From assembly GCA_021613535.1 (NCBI GenBank), contig CP075494.1, positions 6,820,001 to 6,884,000 on the forward strand: a stretch of DNA of 64,000 nucleotides. Reading direction: 5' to 3'. The notes under the pieces were generated by a model. That model ran no database searches, was not told the origin of the DNA, and saw only the letters and a program-made list of their open reading frames with translations. Numbering within the stretch: the first letter of the stretch is position 1; each line of letters starts with the position of its first letter. This stretch comes from Adineta vaga. Lineage: Eukaryota; Rotifera. Positions 22,022-37,841 of the stretch are shown here, in pieces. The translations under genes and the position numbers were made by a program.

Positions 22022-24812
22022 CTATTTAGAAAAAGCATACCAATTCGTTAGAAAATCAGATTCATCATCAATATTTTGATTAAGACAAATTATCTGTTGA
22101 TCGTTTCTTAATTTTTGAATATAAGCTCGAGCCAAAAGTTCGTTTTCAATATAATTATGTGCAATAAGCCATTCGCAGAATTCATTTCCATTAAAAATCG
22201 ATTCCGAAGATTGATTCAAACTAAATAGAAAATGAAGTATTCTACTTTCTATTTCAAGTGACAATACAAATATAAAATGACATTTAAAAAGAATTAAATT
22301 GCAAATTAGTTTTCTTATATAGAAATTCAAACTAAAAGAACAATCATCAAGTTTCATATTCAATATCTAAATAAATCATTGACAATAGAATTACAAAACA
22401 TCGATGAGCAACAAACAAGATAGAAATACATACATGAGGATATTATTCAATATTATTTCTTTAAAAATTATAGTTAATAAAGTTTGAAAGAAAGAAATGT
22501 TTCATACCTTGTATGATGAAGAAATTCAGGTCGAATTCGACATTCAAAATCTAATGTTTCATCATTCTTATTTTGATTTCGAGAACGAATTTGATTAAAT
22601 CGAAAACAATAAAACACTTTCATCATTCTAAACATAAACCAAACATACATTTGATTTTCTTCCATATCTTCTATCTTACTTTCGTGATATTGGTACAAGT
22701 AAATCAGCATCCAATGCGAAGACAAGAAATGTAACAATACCCTAGAGAAAACAAAAGAAATATTCAAACTTAGAAAATATACATACTCAATCTCTTACTT
22801 GTCCGTACAATAAAACTGTATCTAAAAATTGTATTTCATAATAAATACCATCGCGATCACGTGATAAAAGTAACCATAATAAAACTGATACACACTAAAT
22901 CATTCCTTACAAATAGAAATTTTCGTTTTTCAATCGAATATACGTACAATAACAGCATCAATCGTTAATAAAGCAACCAATATTGCATGACGAAATAATT
23001 GTGTATCACCTTCCAACGAGTTGTTCTCTGTAAAAGAAACATAGTCAAACTTACAACTAAATCAAAAGTACCTTTCGGAGTAAATGGTGCTTCAATTTCT
23101 TCATCATTATCATCCATCAATGGTCGTACTTCATTTGTACCTGAATTTGAATCATTTTGATCTGATCGATGATCAGTTAAATCATGCCGTAATCGATATG
23201 TTCGTCGCGCAATACGAAGAAGACTAATAGTGTTAATTAAAATACATAAAACAAGTAATAAAATCGAAAGAATAATTTGAAGTTTGCCCAATTTTCCTGC
23301 TCCTAACAATTCTGGTATGTCTTTTGATTGTTGATTAGCTAACGAACAAAAATAAATTACTAATGATATAGACAATGGTACAATCCATCCAAATATATGA
23401 TAGATCCAAGAATATCGACGAGCAAATTCATTCGAATGACATATTGTAAACATCAAGGCTATCGATAAACTTGTTACCCATGTTCGTGTAGCCAATGCTG
23501 TGAAGAGAGTTCCTAAATCAGCTATGGCTGACATAGTAAATGATAAGGATTGTTTCACATGATGCACAATTATTGTCCAAATAGCTAATGTGATTTGTAG
23601 ACCAACAAAAATAAATGTATATTTATGAATAAAAGATACTCGAAACCAACGATGTCGTAAACAGAATCCAATTAGAACAATAATCGTACAAAGTAAAGAT
23701 AAAATACTAACATCATATGCTGTTTTTGTTAATAAGATTTCATATGATTCTGTTAATTTGACACTTAATGTATGTAGATTAATCATTTTTGCTGAAACAA
23801 GAATAATAGGTCCTGCTAATAGAGTTGATACGACAAGTTCTGTTGATGCAATTGTTTGTAAACCTAACATAGATTCAGGTACATAGAACATCACCGATGG
23901 TGCTGTTGGTGCTGTTCCATATAGAAATCCTAGATTCGAATATTCCAAAGTATAATTCATATTTCCATCTATCGGTTTAACAAGAAAGAAAACAGCTTGA
24001 CGTAATATCAATGGAAAGAGGACTAATTTCAATAAACTAAGTAAGAAAACAGTGATAACAAGATGTGCATGTAAACGATTTAATTTTCCGACCATTGTTA
24101 AACCAAGATAGAAAAGTGCTGTCGCTGTAAATGATTGAGCTAATGGAGTTAGAATACCATCGATTAATTCAGGTAGATGCTGTTGAAATAGTTGATTAAA
24201 TATAACTCCAAGTAATGTACATATAACAATAGGATTTCGAGCAATATTTCCACCTACATTAGATATTAATTGAAAACAAGACCAAGATCTTTCTCGATGT
24301 TTTCGTTGATTATCAAGACGTTTTTGTATTTCAATTAAAATAAGCCCAATTGGATTCAATATAACCAATGATATCGGTGCAATTAAATAAATATATCGAC
24401 TATATTCCGGATGTGATTGTTTATAAACAGCTTGAATGATCGGTAAAATCAATGCAAAATCATTACTTTGTGTTGACATGATAGCATATTGACCCATACT
24501 AGCGAAATTTTTTGGACGTTCAGCTATATATGTTAAAAGAATTGTAATTAAAAATAGAAGAGATTTACTAATTAAAACAGATGTTAAAAATTGCCATGAA
24601 ACACTTTGAAATTGAACATCAACGAGATTTTTAAAGATAACAGCTGGCAAGGCAAAATTACTTATATAACGTGATAAGCCAATGGAATGAGAATTCGTTA
24701 AAAGATTTAGTTGTCCGGCTATATAACCACAACAGATTATGAAGAAACATTGAATAAGTGCTGGATAAAGTTCATTATCAACCGTTAAAGGAACTATTGT
24801 TGTTTCATTCAT
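22022..24812 (-). CDS. GPR155: GPR155/LYCHOS-like lysosomal membrane protein
   Basis: Polytopic membrane protein homologous to GPR155 (LYCHOS), a lysosomal cholesterol sensor feeding mTORC1. Coding-order exons: 23072-24812, 22948-23027, 22799-22894, 22680-22741, 22508-22627 and 22022-22241, about 772 residues (human about 870). The N-terminal half is an auxin-efflux-carrier-like transporter fold with many membrane segments; blocks such as SRYISNFALPAVIFKNL and LGFLYGTAPTAPSVMFYVPE are characteristic. A GPCR-like bundle follows, then the segment GIVTFLVFALDADLL, and the last exon encodes a DEP domain (GNEFCEWLIAHNYI, then a C-terminal NWYAF). A CCTTCAG acceptor-like site lies 3 bases before the ATG. 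The last intron (266 bases) is unusually long here, and its acceptor was chosen by phase. Confidence 0.92.
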
Positions 24813-25146
24813 TATCTGAAGGATAAAATAAAACTAGATCGATGAATAGAAAAGTCAAATTTATCATTTAAGTATTAAATATGTATTAACTTGAATAAAA
24901 GTGTCCGTTCTGTTTGTTTGTCATTCTGTTCTGTACTACACTGCACCGTAATAGTTAACGAACGAACGAACGAACGAATACTGATTCTGGTCACTAGATG
25001 TCAGGTATAATGAATAAATGTATCACAAAATGAATCATGACAGTCGTATAAAAATACAGAACAAAATCAATCATTCATTCGTTCTGTTTTCTTTTTCGTT
25101 TTAGTTTCGATGTGTGAGTAAGCTCGCTGTATCGTATTGTTGAAGA
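24813..25146. promoter_or_regulatory. Divergent intergenic region, GPR155 and receptor kinase
   Basis: 334 bases between two genes transcribed away from each other, so promoters of both should be here. It contains an AACG tetranucleotide run at 24957-24978 and a TTTTCGTTTTAG acceptor-like site ending at 25104, 42 bases before the kinase ATG. Confidence 0.5.
24957..24978. repeat. (AACG)n microsatellite
   Basis: Five to six tandem AACG units in the divergent promoter region. Confidence 0.9.
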
Positions 25147-28100
25147 ATGTTTCGAATTTTACTTATCTTGGGTATTTTGACTCTTCAACAAGGTAAAATA
25201 AATCCGTATTAATCACTCGAAAAAATTGGATACATTCAAAAATTTTTAGGTATCAAAATCGAATATCCAACTAGTGAATATATAGAAGAACGTATTCGAA
25301 AAGATATTGATTCAATTGATACAATTTTTCGATATTATATCGTTCCAAATGAAATTCAATTTCATACCAATGCAATTAACGATGGTTTACCTTACTTTCT
25401 ACGATGCAAAGGATCGACAAAAGTAATTAACTTTACCGTACCATACTCAGCAACTAAAGTAAGTCGTTCATCTTTTCGATTGGTTCTGTTGAAAGTATAA
25501 CCATTTAGTATTTATCACTTGATCACGATCATAATACTCATACAGTTACTGCAAAATTACGACGAAATCAATTAACATCTGATTTAGTTGGACGTTATGT
25601 ATGTGCGGAATTAATCAAAGATAAAAAACATGAAACAATCGTTCATGTATTTATTCAAGGTATATATTCGATCTATTTAAAGTTTAAAATAAATGTTTGA
25701 ATTTAGATGGACGTTCTGTCTTTACACAAAAACTATATCCATCAATATTTAAACAAACGGGTATTCATTTTTTTAATATACCATGTCAAGGTACGAATTG
25801 GTATGCACGAATGTCATGTCCAATATCATTAAATTCCAAACAATGCAAATTACGTCAATGTAGTGAGAGAGAACGACAAACGAATGAATTGAAATGTAAT
25901 ATACCTGTATGTGATGGTCAAGATCTATGTATACCAGTTTATTACAAACCAACGAATTTAAAACCTGAGGTTGATTTCTTTCGATACAAATGAAAATCTA
26001 TGTTCTATTGAAATTATTTACTTTAGAAAGTATTCTTTGATCCACAGATTGGTTTTGCACTAGAAAATCCGAGTATTCCAAATACATTAAATCAATTTTT
26101 TTGTATGAGTAATTATACACCAAATCAAGAATCTAAAGTTCCTTATGATTCATCGGATCGTATGTTATTTCAATCGATGAGAATGATGAATATATGATTT
26201 ATATTTTCTAGCGGAATTTATACAAATTCATCAACCAAGTTTAACAATTATGCGTGATGAAACTATAAGATTAAGTTGTGAAATTCAATATGGATCGAAA
26301 ATTGATCGAAAAACACCTATACTTTTCTGGTTTGAAGATATCCATAATGTAATAGAATCATTTTATTAACAAAAAAACAATACGAATATAATCTTAATTG
26401 TCTTCGTTTAGTTAAATTTAATATCAAATCAAACGGATAAACCAGATTTTAATCTTAAAGATCAAGTTTTTAGTCGAAATAGTTCAATAACATTACGTGG
26501 CTTTAAACCGAATAAAGTTTATCGCTTTTATTGCGTACGCGTATCAGAACAAGGTCTCTATTCACGTTCGGTTGATATCAATTGTGTTGACGGTATGATC
26601 AATGAAAATTCAATCAATAAAATAATTTCTTTTCTTTCTTTAGCACCATCACTTGATCTCGAAGTAAATCCAAGTGGATCGGAATTGAATGAAAAGATAG
26701 CCTATGGATCCGATGTTGTTTATGATATAAGTATATTCACTATTCCACGTTCTGAAATTATTCTTGAATTATCACGAAATGGTATTTCATTGGGAAATGA
26801 TAAACGTTTTGAATTAGTACCAATGTATGTTTGAAAAATTATGAAATAGAACTTTGTAGATTATATATTTGACTTTTAGAACGAATCAAGAAAATCAATT
26901 CTTTGAATATTCATTAACAATTTATAATATTACATTTGAAGATGAGAAAGATTTGAAAATTACTGCGAAATCATCAACATTAGAAAAGACTGTAGTTATC
27001 AAACCAAATATTATCGGTATAAAAATCATTTCTAAATTTTTAGTTTGTTTTTCATTTGTCCGTTTGATGTAGGTGATCCGGTTGGTCAATTATCCTTTAC
27101 ACCTGAAGGAAATACTCAATCTATTCCATGGCGTCATGAAAATCATAAGAATAAAGTAAATATATATGCTCATGGTATTTTCGAACGAGAATCGTATCGA
27201 ATTATGTGTACAATCCGTCATCGTGCCGATATTAAACAACCATTGAAAGTTTCTATTCGTTATTCTCAATGTCCGATTGATGTCTGTTTAACAAATCTTA
27301 TTGATAAAACTTGTCAATCGTTGTCAAATGAACAATTAATCAGTACAACAACAAATCGTATAAATGATTATCAAACACAATTTGTTAGCAGTTCATCTCA
27401 TACTCTCAATGATCCATCGACTGGTCATCAATATTTATGTTGTTATGAACAGAATGGTTTGATTAGTATTGCAAAAGGAATAACCATTCTATCACACAAT
27501 CGTCAAATGTTTAGTATTGATAAACCAGAATTTAGTTTAGTTACAGGTGATGTTTTAACTTATCGTTGTGAAGGTCATGATTTAGTTTATGATGATTTAA
27601 AAATGATTTATAATGATAATTCAGTTATTTATGAAAGAAATCGTTTTGATCAAGCATGGCGTATTAAAAATACGAATCAAGAGAAACAAATTGATATCGA
27701 TTGGAATGTACCAATTAAGTAAGAAATTTGATCTTGTTGTTATGTTGTTTTTCATTGACATTATTTTCTATGATTTTAGTGAACGTATTCATAGTACAGT
27801 GATTGAAGTAAAAACACCAACATTGAGAGTTATTGGTCCTAATGGATATTTTCAATGTATTGGTATATCAAAACGACCAGATGTTATTCCGAATATGAAT
27901 GATACTTATATGATCCATGTTGACGGTAGGATCAACTAAGTTTTTGTTGTTTTATTTAGCAAATTGTTGTTGTAATTATTTGTAGCTCCTGTACCATTGC
28001 AATTTAAAAATAATGGACCGATAGTCTCTCGATTAAATCGAAAATCGGGAGATAATGTGGTATTTGATTGTGAATTTAATGGCCGACCAAAACCGAAATT

Positions 28101-30451
28101 AGTTTGGCTGAAAGGAAAATTACCATTGAAAAATGATGATTCAACATTACAATTTAGTGAAAATAATGGAAGGTAAATAGAGATCATTATTGGAAAATGA
28201 ATACAATTCATTTGTATTTTCATTCTAGTATATCAATAACTCGTGTTCAGCCATTAGATGCTGGTTACTACACATGTCAATTAAACAATGGCCGTGATCC
28301 ACCACTTCAACGAAGTTTTGATTTAAGAGTTAAAGGTAAGATGAAAACTTTCCGAATAATTCCTATATCCTTAATTCTATCGTATAGGTGCAAATCCATA
28401 TTCGAAATTTGGTCGTTTAGTTGCTATGTTTGTCTTTATATCTGCCATCCTTCTTCTTCTAATGATTATTTTATTGATAATCTTTGTGATTAAATACATT
28501 CGAATGAAACGTCGTGTTCATGAAAGTATTTTTCATGCATTAAATGACACTCCTTTACCTGAAAATTTTGCTTCGAACCCTCAAATTCGTGCACTACTTA
28601 GTTATGTTAATGGTGATAGTTTACCGGCAGACAAAGATGATTTCAAAGAATTAGGTCATGGTCAATTTGGTGTTGTCTATCAAGTTCGTTTGCCCGAAGT
28701 TGGTCTTGTTGCTGCAAAGACTCTTCCTGAAACCATACGAAGAACGGAACGTCGTCGTGATGATCGAAAAAAAAGCCATGATATTGAAGAAAGTGAAGAA
28801 ATGTTATCTCAACGTGAAATTCGAAAGAAAAAAGCAGCAGAAATGTTAATTGAAGAAATCAAAGTGATGCACAAAGCGGGTAAACATGTAAATATTGTTG
28901 CCCTGAAAAAAGTTGCATATCCAGAAACTAAACTTAAATTTGTATTCGTTGGTGGTTTTATGCGAGATGAAGATTCATTTTATCTCATGGAACTCTGTTC
29001 GAATGGATCATTAGAATCCATGTTGAAATATTTTAGTCAATCACCATCGCATTCGACAGAAAACAACAGGTTATCATTGTATCAAACACTTTCAAAACAA
29101 AATGATACAGAAATGACGTTAGCTCAAGCATATGAACAATGTAAATTAACAGATGATGATTTGAAATTGATTGCGTATCAAGTTGCTTGCGGAGTTGATT
29201 ATTTAAATCGAAGACAAATAGCTCATTGTGATATTGCATCAAGAAATGTGTTAGTCACATCGAGATTTATGATGAAAATCTGTGATTTTGGGTAAGAGAA
29301 AGTGTCGATTTTTTTATTCAAGAAAATATTTTCAACACGAAATTCATTCATTTAGTTTGGCGACATGGACAACATATAAGAATTATCGTGAACAATTAGC
29401 AGAACATGAAAGTGTACAACTTGAAAAGAAAAATGTATGTGTATTTCACGAATCGGTTATACAGTGCATGCGATTTTCTTTTTCTTGACTAGAATGAAAT
29501 AGCTACACACAATTTAACACCAGAGCTTGCGAAAACTTTCCTCCGTGCATCAAATGCAGAAGATCGATTATTATTGAATAAATCCTCTATTAAATCTGAT
29601 GTGTAAGTTCATTGATTTCTTTGAATTTTTATATGAATCTTATTCTTAGCTGGTCATTCGGAATCTTTCTGTGGACATTATTTCTTAAATGTAAGTGTCG
29701 TCATTGATATCAATTCGTTGTAAACTCTAGTTATGTGTTTAGGTCGAGTTCGTCCATTTGAGCAGTTAGTACATGAAATCGCAAAACAACCTGGCGGTGA
29801 AAGTTTCTTTCATCAACTTGCTCTAGTGATTAGTGAAGGTCGTGTTCTTAAATATATTAATTACCAATCAGAAATTCCTCGCGATATGTAAGAGAGAAGT
29901 TTCATTTACTTGACGCCAGAGATATAATTTTTTTTTTATAGTTATGCAATTATTCGTGAATGTCTTGTTGAAGAAAATCGCCGTCCAGAAATGACACGTA
30001 TTCGTGCTCTTCTATGTCATTCGAAAATGTTATCACAAAAAGCTTTCGAAGTAAATTTTCTATCGCTAGAATTCAGCACTAATTTCATTCTCTGTAGTAT
30101 TATCGATCAGAATATAATCGTTATCAAGAAGAAAATGCATCGGATGAAAATGTTGAACGTTTTGGTGAAGTTCAAGGTGTTGACGTACTTCCATCATTTG
30201 AGGGAGATCATACAACTGATACTTCTTCTCGTTCCGATGATGTTACATACCGTCCAACAACAACAACAACATCTGATCTATATTATCCACATGATTCTTA
30301 TTTAGCACCTACTGGTGATACTAACTCAGGAAGAACAACAACTACTGATTCAAGTTCTCCACAAGTTCAAATAAAAAAACCAGCACCATTGAGACCAGCA
30401 CCACCACGACCAGCTCCAAAACCAAATGATCGTGATGATAGTTATCTATGA
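25147..30451 (+). CDS. Ig-domain receptor tyrosine kinase (VEGFR/PDGFR/FGFR-like)
   Basis: Single-pass receptor kinase of about 1421 residues in 20 phase-consistent exons: 25147-25192, 25250-25458, 25509-25659, 25707-25969, 26027-26159, 26212-26348, 26412-26592, 26644-26824, 26880-27016, 27073-27718, 27780-27925, 27986-28172, 28229-28335, 28388-29291, 29356-29434, 29493-29602, 29650-29690, 29743-29887, 29942-30050 and 30098-30451. It has a signal peptide (FRILLILGILTL), an extracellular region with Ig-like features (the membrane-proximal one ends DAGYYTC), a membrane helix near 852-877 and a kinase with GHGQFGVV, VAAK, HCDIASRN (not HRD) and DFG near 1141-1143. A basic insert follows the VAAK lysine. 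The APE position is replaced by TPELAK. The tail is proline-rich and may bind SH3 domains. I cannot assign it to one named receptor. Confidence 0.9.
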
Positions 30452-30636
30452 CATATTCATTTGTTTATAACTTTTTTGCTTTCTAATCTGTGCAGTTAGT
30501 TTATACTAATAATTTTGTTTAATTTTTCATTTATTTAATCAGGGTTTCTTTTCTTAGAACATTATTCTGTGATGTTGTTTAACACTTTTCCGATCAAAAT
30601 ATTTTTCTCTATGATAATCAATTCGTTTTGTAGTTT

Positions 30637-30642
30637 AATAAA
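30637..30642 (+). terminator. Polyadenylation signal of the receptor kinase
   Basis: AATAAA 186 bases after the stop, followed by a T-poor then AT-rich stretch. Confidence 0.5.
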
Positions 30643-30932
30643 ATATTATAACACAAACTATTCAAGAATTACACTTCATAAAAATTGAATGAATTAAAAG
30701 GAATCGATTTCATTCAGTCAACTGTATTTGTGTTTTTATGTATATAGATATAATAAAATTTGTTTAAAATATAGAAGAAGAAAAAAAAACAAAGATACAA
30801 CAGCAAAAGCTGACATACTGTTTTTGATGATTTTGAACAAGAAAAGAAAAGATTTTTTTTCAATTGAAAGAAGAGAAGAAAATCAAATTGCGTAAAATCA
30901 AACTACGATAGAAGAGAAAAACGTTTACATCT

Positions 30933-30960
30933 GTATATATATATATAAGTGTGTGTGTGT
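30933..30960. repeat. (TA)n(GT)n microsatellite
   Basis: Adjacent TA and GT dinucleotide runs in intergenic DNA. Confidence 0.85.
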
Positions 30961-31300
30961 ATAATTTCCTTAAGAAATTCAGAGACGAGAAAGAAGAAAC
31001 AAAGCGCAATGATGTGTAAGTGACTAGGGTCAACTAATTTGTTAGAAGAAGAAGATATTTTAATATACACACTATCTGTTATCTGCAATAATCATTCTGA
31101 AATCATTGCAGTGATTGAGAAAGAAAGGAGATTTTCTTTGTATTATACATCTGCTCTTGATGATAAATTTCGTGATGTTATATATGGTGTTAATCGAGGA
31201 AAGTTTGGTGATGTTGTTGGAATATAAGTTGATGATAGAGAAGTAATCGGAATAGATATTGATTCTTCTAGAAATAAAAGTAAAGATACATTATTTTTCA

Positions 31301-33780
31301 TTATCGTGTAAAATTACCCGTTTGATTTGTCGGAATATGAATATCACATTCTAGAGTGAGACAAAGAAATGAAAAATGATATTGAAAAACAAAGATTTTC
31401 TACCATCAAAGACTGCAATTGGAGCATTATTAGTTGGATCTATATCTATATTGATTGCTTCATTTAATTGAATATTTGTTCGAATTGAATTAAAACCTGG
31501 TTTAACACCATCACTATTCACGGGATCACGTGGAATTAATTGTGGGACCATATCATTTAATGTTTTATCTATTTTCATAAGAAAATACATAAATATAAGT
31601 TATATACTATTTGAGAAATCTACTTACAACTCATCAAAACAGGTTCCTTCAATTTCGAATGATGTCTTCTTCGTCTTGTCTAAAAATAAATATGATACAT
31701 TCAAATCGAAGAAAATTTTCTTGCTTTTAATACTTTAACATGTCGAACAAGCATAAAACAACAGTAAGCAGGTAGTCCAATTCCAGCACAAACAGCACCG
31801 GCTACCACGGCCAAACATAGAATAACAGGTGCAGCTAAAATTTTTCCACAAAGTATTGAACCTCGTATAAGTCGTCTTTTCAATGGTCGATCAGGATAAA
31901 ATCTATATTTGCAACCGAGAACACTCAATTCACTGTAATGATCGCCTAAAATGAAATGATGTCATTCACAGATCAATGTATCTCATAAGTAAAACTTTAC
32001 CAATAAATTTAATATCTCGAAAACGACTACCACATTTATAACAAAATTCAGTTTTACAACGCAGACAAATGATATGATCACATCCTTTCGTTCGTTGAAT
32101 GTATACCTAAACGAAAAGGAAAAATCTCATTAGTAATGTCAAAAATTAGATATATAATGTCGATTTTTACTTTGCAAGAAGGACATTGTTGAGCATTTTG
32201 TTGTCCATAATGAACTTCTCGTGCCCATTTTTTTAACATTCGATCACCACGACGAAATTCTTTACATTGTATACCATCATGCCATGGTGAATGACATTGA
32301 AAGCACCAAATTAAATTACATTCAACACATTGAACTTTTGTCGGTGCACGACGCATTGAACGAAATACTTCAAGATCTGTCAAAAGAAGAGTTTTAGTTT
32401 GTTCGAATAATGAAATATGTATTTACCTATTTCATGAATATTTGAACATCGTGGACATGTTTTTATATTAATCAAACGATTAGCATCAACGAGAAATTTC
32501 GTCAATTTCTGTCGTAATTCTGGTGATATACATCGTTTATTAATTTCATCTCGATGCATATAAATATGACATTCTTGATTTGGACATTGTATTCGAATGA
32601 TACCTTGTTTAACTTGTTGTTCAACGTAAATATTTAAACATGTCGAACAAGCGTAAAAATTACAACAAGATCGTTTTTGAAGACGTTTCATTTCGCAACA
32701 AATCGCACATTCAATTAATGTTTCTGATGATGTTATAGGATGATTTAGTATTGTAGTTGTTGGATTACTGTCACTGTTTTCTTCATCACTACTATGATCA
32801 AGTTCCGAGGAAATCGAATCATTATCATCATCATCACCATCATTGTCTTCATTTTCTTCTTCAGAATCTTCACTAGATTTGATCATATCAGCTAAAAATC
32901 GTCTGTTTAATGCACTATGATGAGAAATGACTGATGCTGATGATGACGTCGATGATAATGGACGAGTATGATAAAATGGTACACTGTTTTTACGAAGATT
33001 GTTATTAGTCGTTGGAACTGTGGTTGTTTGTTCAGCAAGTGCTGAAAGAGCAGTGCCAGTTGCATCACTTGCTTTACCTGTCAATGGTTGATGATGTGAA
33101 CGACGCGTCGAACGAATATTTGTTGGTGGTTTTATTAATGGATAGTTCATATATCGTTCGAGAACCTGTCGTTGCGCAGGTGTTAATGGTAAATTCGCAC
33201 GAACATTCGGATGACGACTGCCACGCTCGGAATGCCATCGACGTTGATTTCCTGTTGGTTTGATATTTGTTTTTGAATTATTATTAAAATTTGTCGTAGT
33301 AGTTGTTGTTGTTGTTGTTTGTGATGGTGTTGGTAATGTTTTTAAATTATTCCGTAATAAACTATCAAGAATAGCTGTTGAACCGAGAAGAATTTTTCGA
33401 TTTAGTGATTGTGTTTTGGTATCATTTGGTTCGTGACTGCAGCAATTACAACAATTATTAGGAGTTTTATCTCCATCAGCTAATAATGTTTCGGCAACAT
33501 GTTCAAGTTGTGTTGTATAATTCTTTTGTAAGACAACAAATGAACATGAATGATTTAAATGATTTTTATGACAGAAATCATCGACATTCGGTGTTGATGA
33601 TGAACAACAACAACCATCATGTATATTATTATTAACAATATCTTTTGTTAAATTTAATGAATGATTATCATCATTGAAGAGATCCAAATTAAATAATGAA
33701 CAATGTTGCCATTGCTTGATATCATGATGATCGGCAACAGATGGTGAAACAGCATTGTCATGTCCTATGCTGTTAGCCAT
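31301..33780 (-). CDS. RNF217: RNF217-like RBR E3 ubiquitin ligase
   Basis: RING-between-RING ubiquitin ligase, about 712 residues. Coding-order exons: 32427-33780, 32171-32376, 32001-32106, 31740-31945, 31628-31679, 31404-31568 and 31301-31350. The first ~340 residues are low-complexity. RING1 begins ECAICCEMKRLQKRSCC, the IBR contains CVECNLIWCFQCHSPWH, and RING2 reads CPSCKVYIQRTKGCDHIICL, where the cysteine of GCDHI matches the catalytic cysteine of RBR ligases. A block GCKYRFYPDRPLKRRL and a hydrophobic membrane segment follow, which is the RNF217 arrangement. The last three exons add a tail not typical of vertebrate RNF217; the donor at 31738-31739 (GTTAAA) is weak, so an earlier stop at 31701 is possible. 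An acceptor-like TTTTAG abuts the ATG. Confidence 0.88.
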
Positions 33781-34703
33781 CTAAAATCAATTTAAAAAAA
33801 AACAATGATAAACTAGAAAACTTTTATGTAAAATCTCATTCATTATGCAACAAACTGGAAGAAAACAAAATACTAACATTGATCATCATGATCATCGGGT
33901 ATGTGTTTTTTTAGTTTCGATAAAGATCATTTGATAGATCTTTGAACCAATCAGAAATGAGTAAACTTGCCGACATAAGATAAGTACTCACAATAGAGGA
34001 ATTGATAGAGTAACTCTATGCATATAGCACGAGAATAGAAAAAATGCTTATGAAAACGACTCATATTCATAATACTCCTGTTCAATTTCTCATATCGATT
34101 GTATATTACTACGACGATATAATTGCAAGTGAAAGTATAAGACTTTATCGTGATTTATGAGAAGATTGCAAAAAATCCTTCAGAGATAAGCGATTGTGTT
34201 ATTAAGTTATATTCAAGATCATCATTGTATATGACGATAAGTATATGTAGGGAGTGGCGAGTTTGAACCTACCGTATTTTTGGTTGACATTATTGAAATT
34301 AAACAATATTCACTTGTTGATTTTCTCGATTATGTTTATTTTTGTTTTTATAAAAAAGAGAGTTAGAAAGACAAAGGTAAAAGTCACGTAGTCTAGAAAA
34401 ATAAACATTCATAAAAGATAAAACATATACAAATAATTCACCATTTTCTCTTTTACAAATATTCTTTTGCACAACTATCAACGACAAAAGACAATGCGAG
34501 TAATTATAAAACAGTGGAAACAAACACTGTGTGTATTACTTCGTAGAAATAGAAAAATAGTTAACGAATGAATAGTCATCCTAAACAAAGTTAGTCTCTT
34601 GTATATTTAATACACTAATTAAAATTATATAAAAGCTCGAATGGAAGTTATTCAGATCAAGATTATATATGAAACAATTATTTTTGATTGTGAAATATTT
34701 GAT
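33781..34703. other. Intergenic region
   Basis: About 920 bases between the RNF217-like start and the CUL2 stop, both on minus. AT-rich; no supported gene or RNA. Confidence 0.6.

Positions 34704-37841
<3,138 letters not shown>

Larger units (their letters stand above)
30452..31300. other. Convergent 3' intergenic region
   Basis: About 850 bases between the kinase (+) and RNF217-like gene (-). It holds an AATAAA at 30637-30642 that suits the kinase transcript, and a TA/GT dinucleotide run at 30933-30960. The open frame near 31039 has no family signature. Confidence 0.65.

Noticed and set aside
34240-34300. A GGTTCAAAC-like string on the minus strand suggesting a tRNA T-arm
   Set aside because: The flanking bases do not form a T-stem, acceptor stem or anticodon arm within 75 bases.
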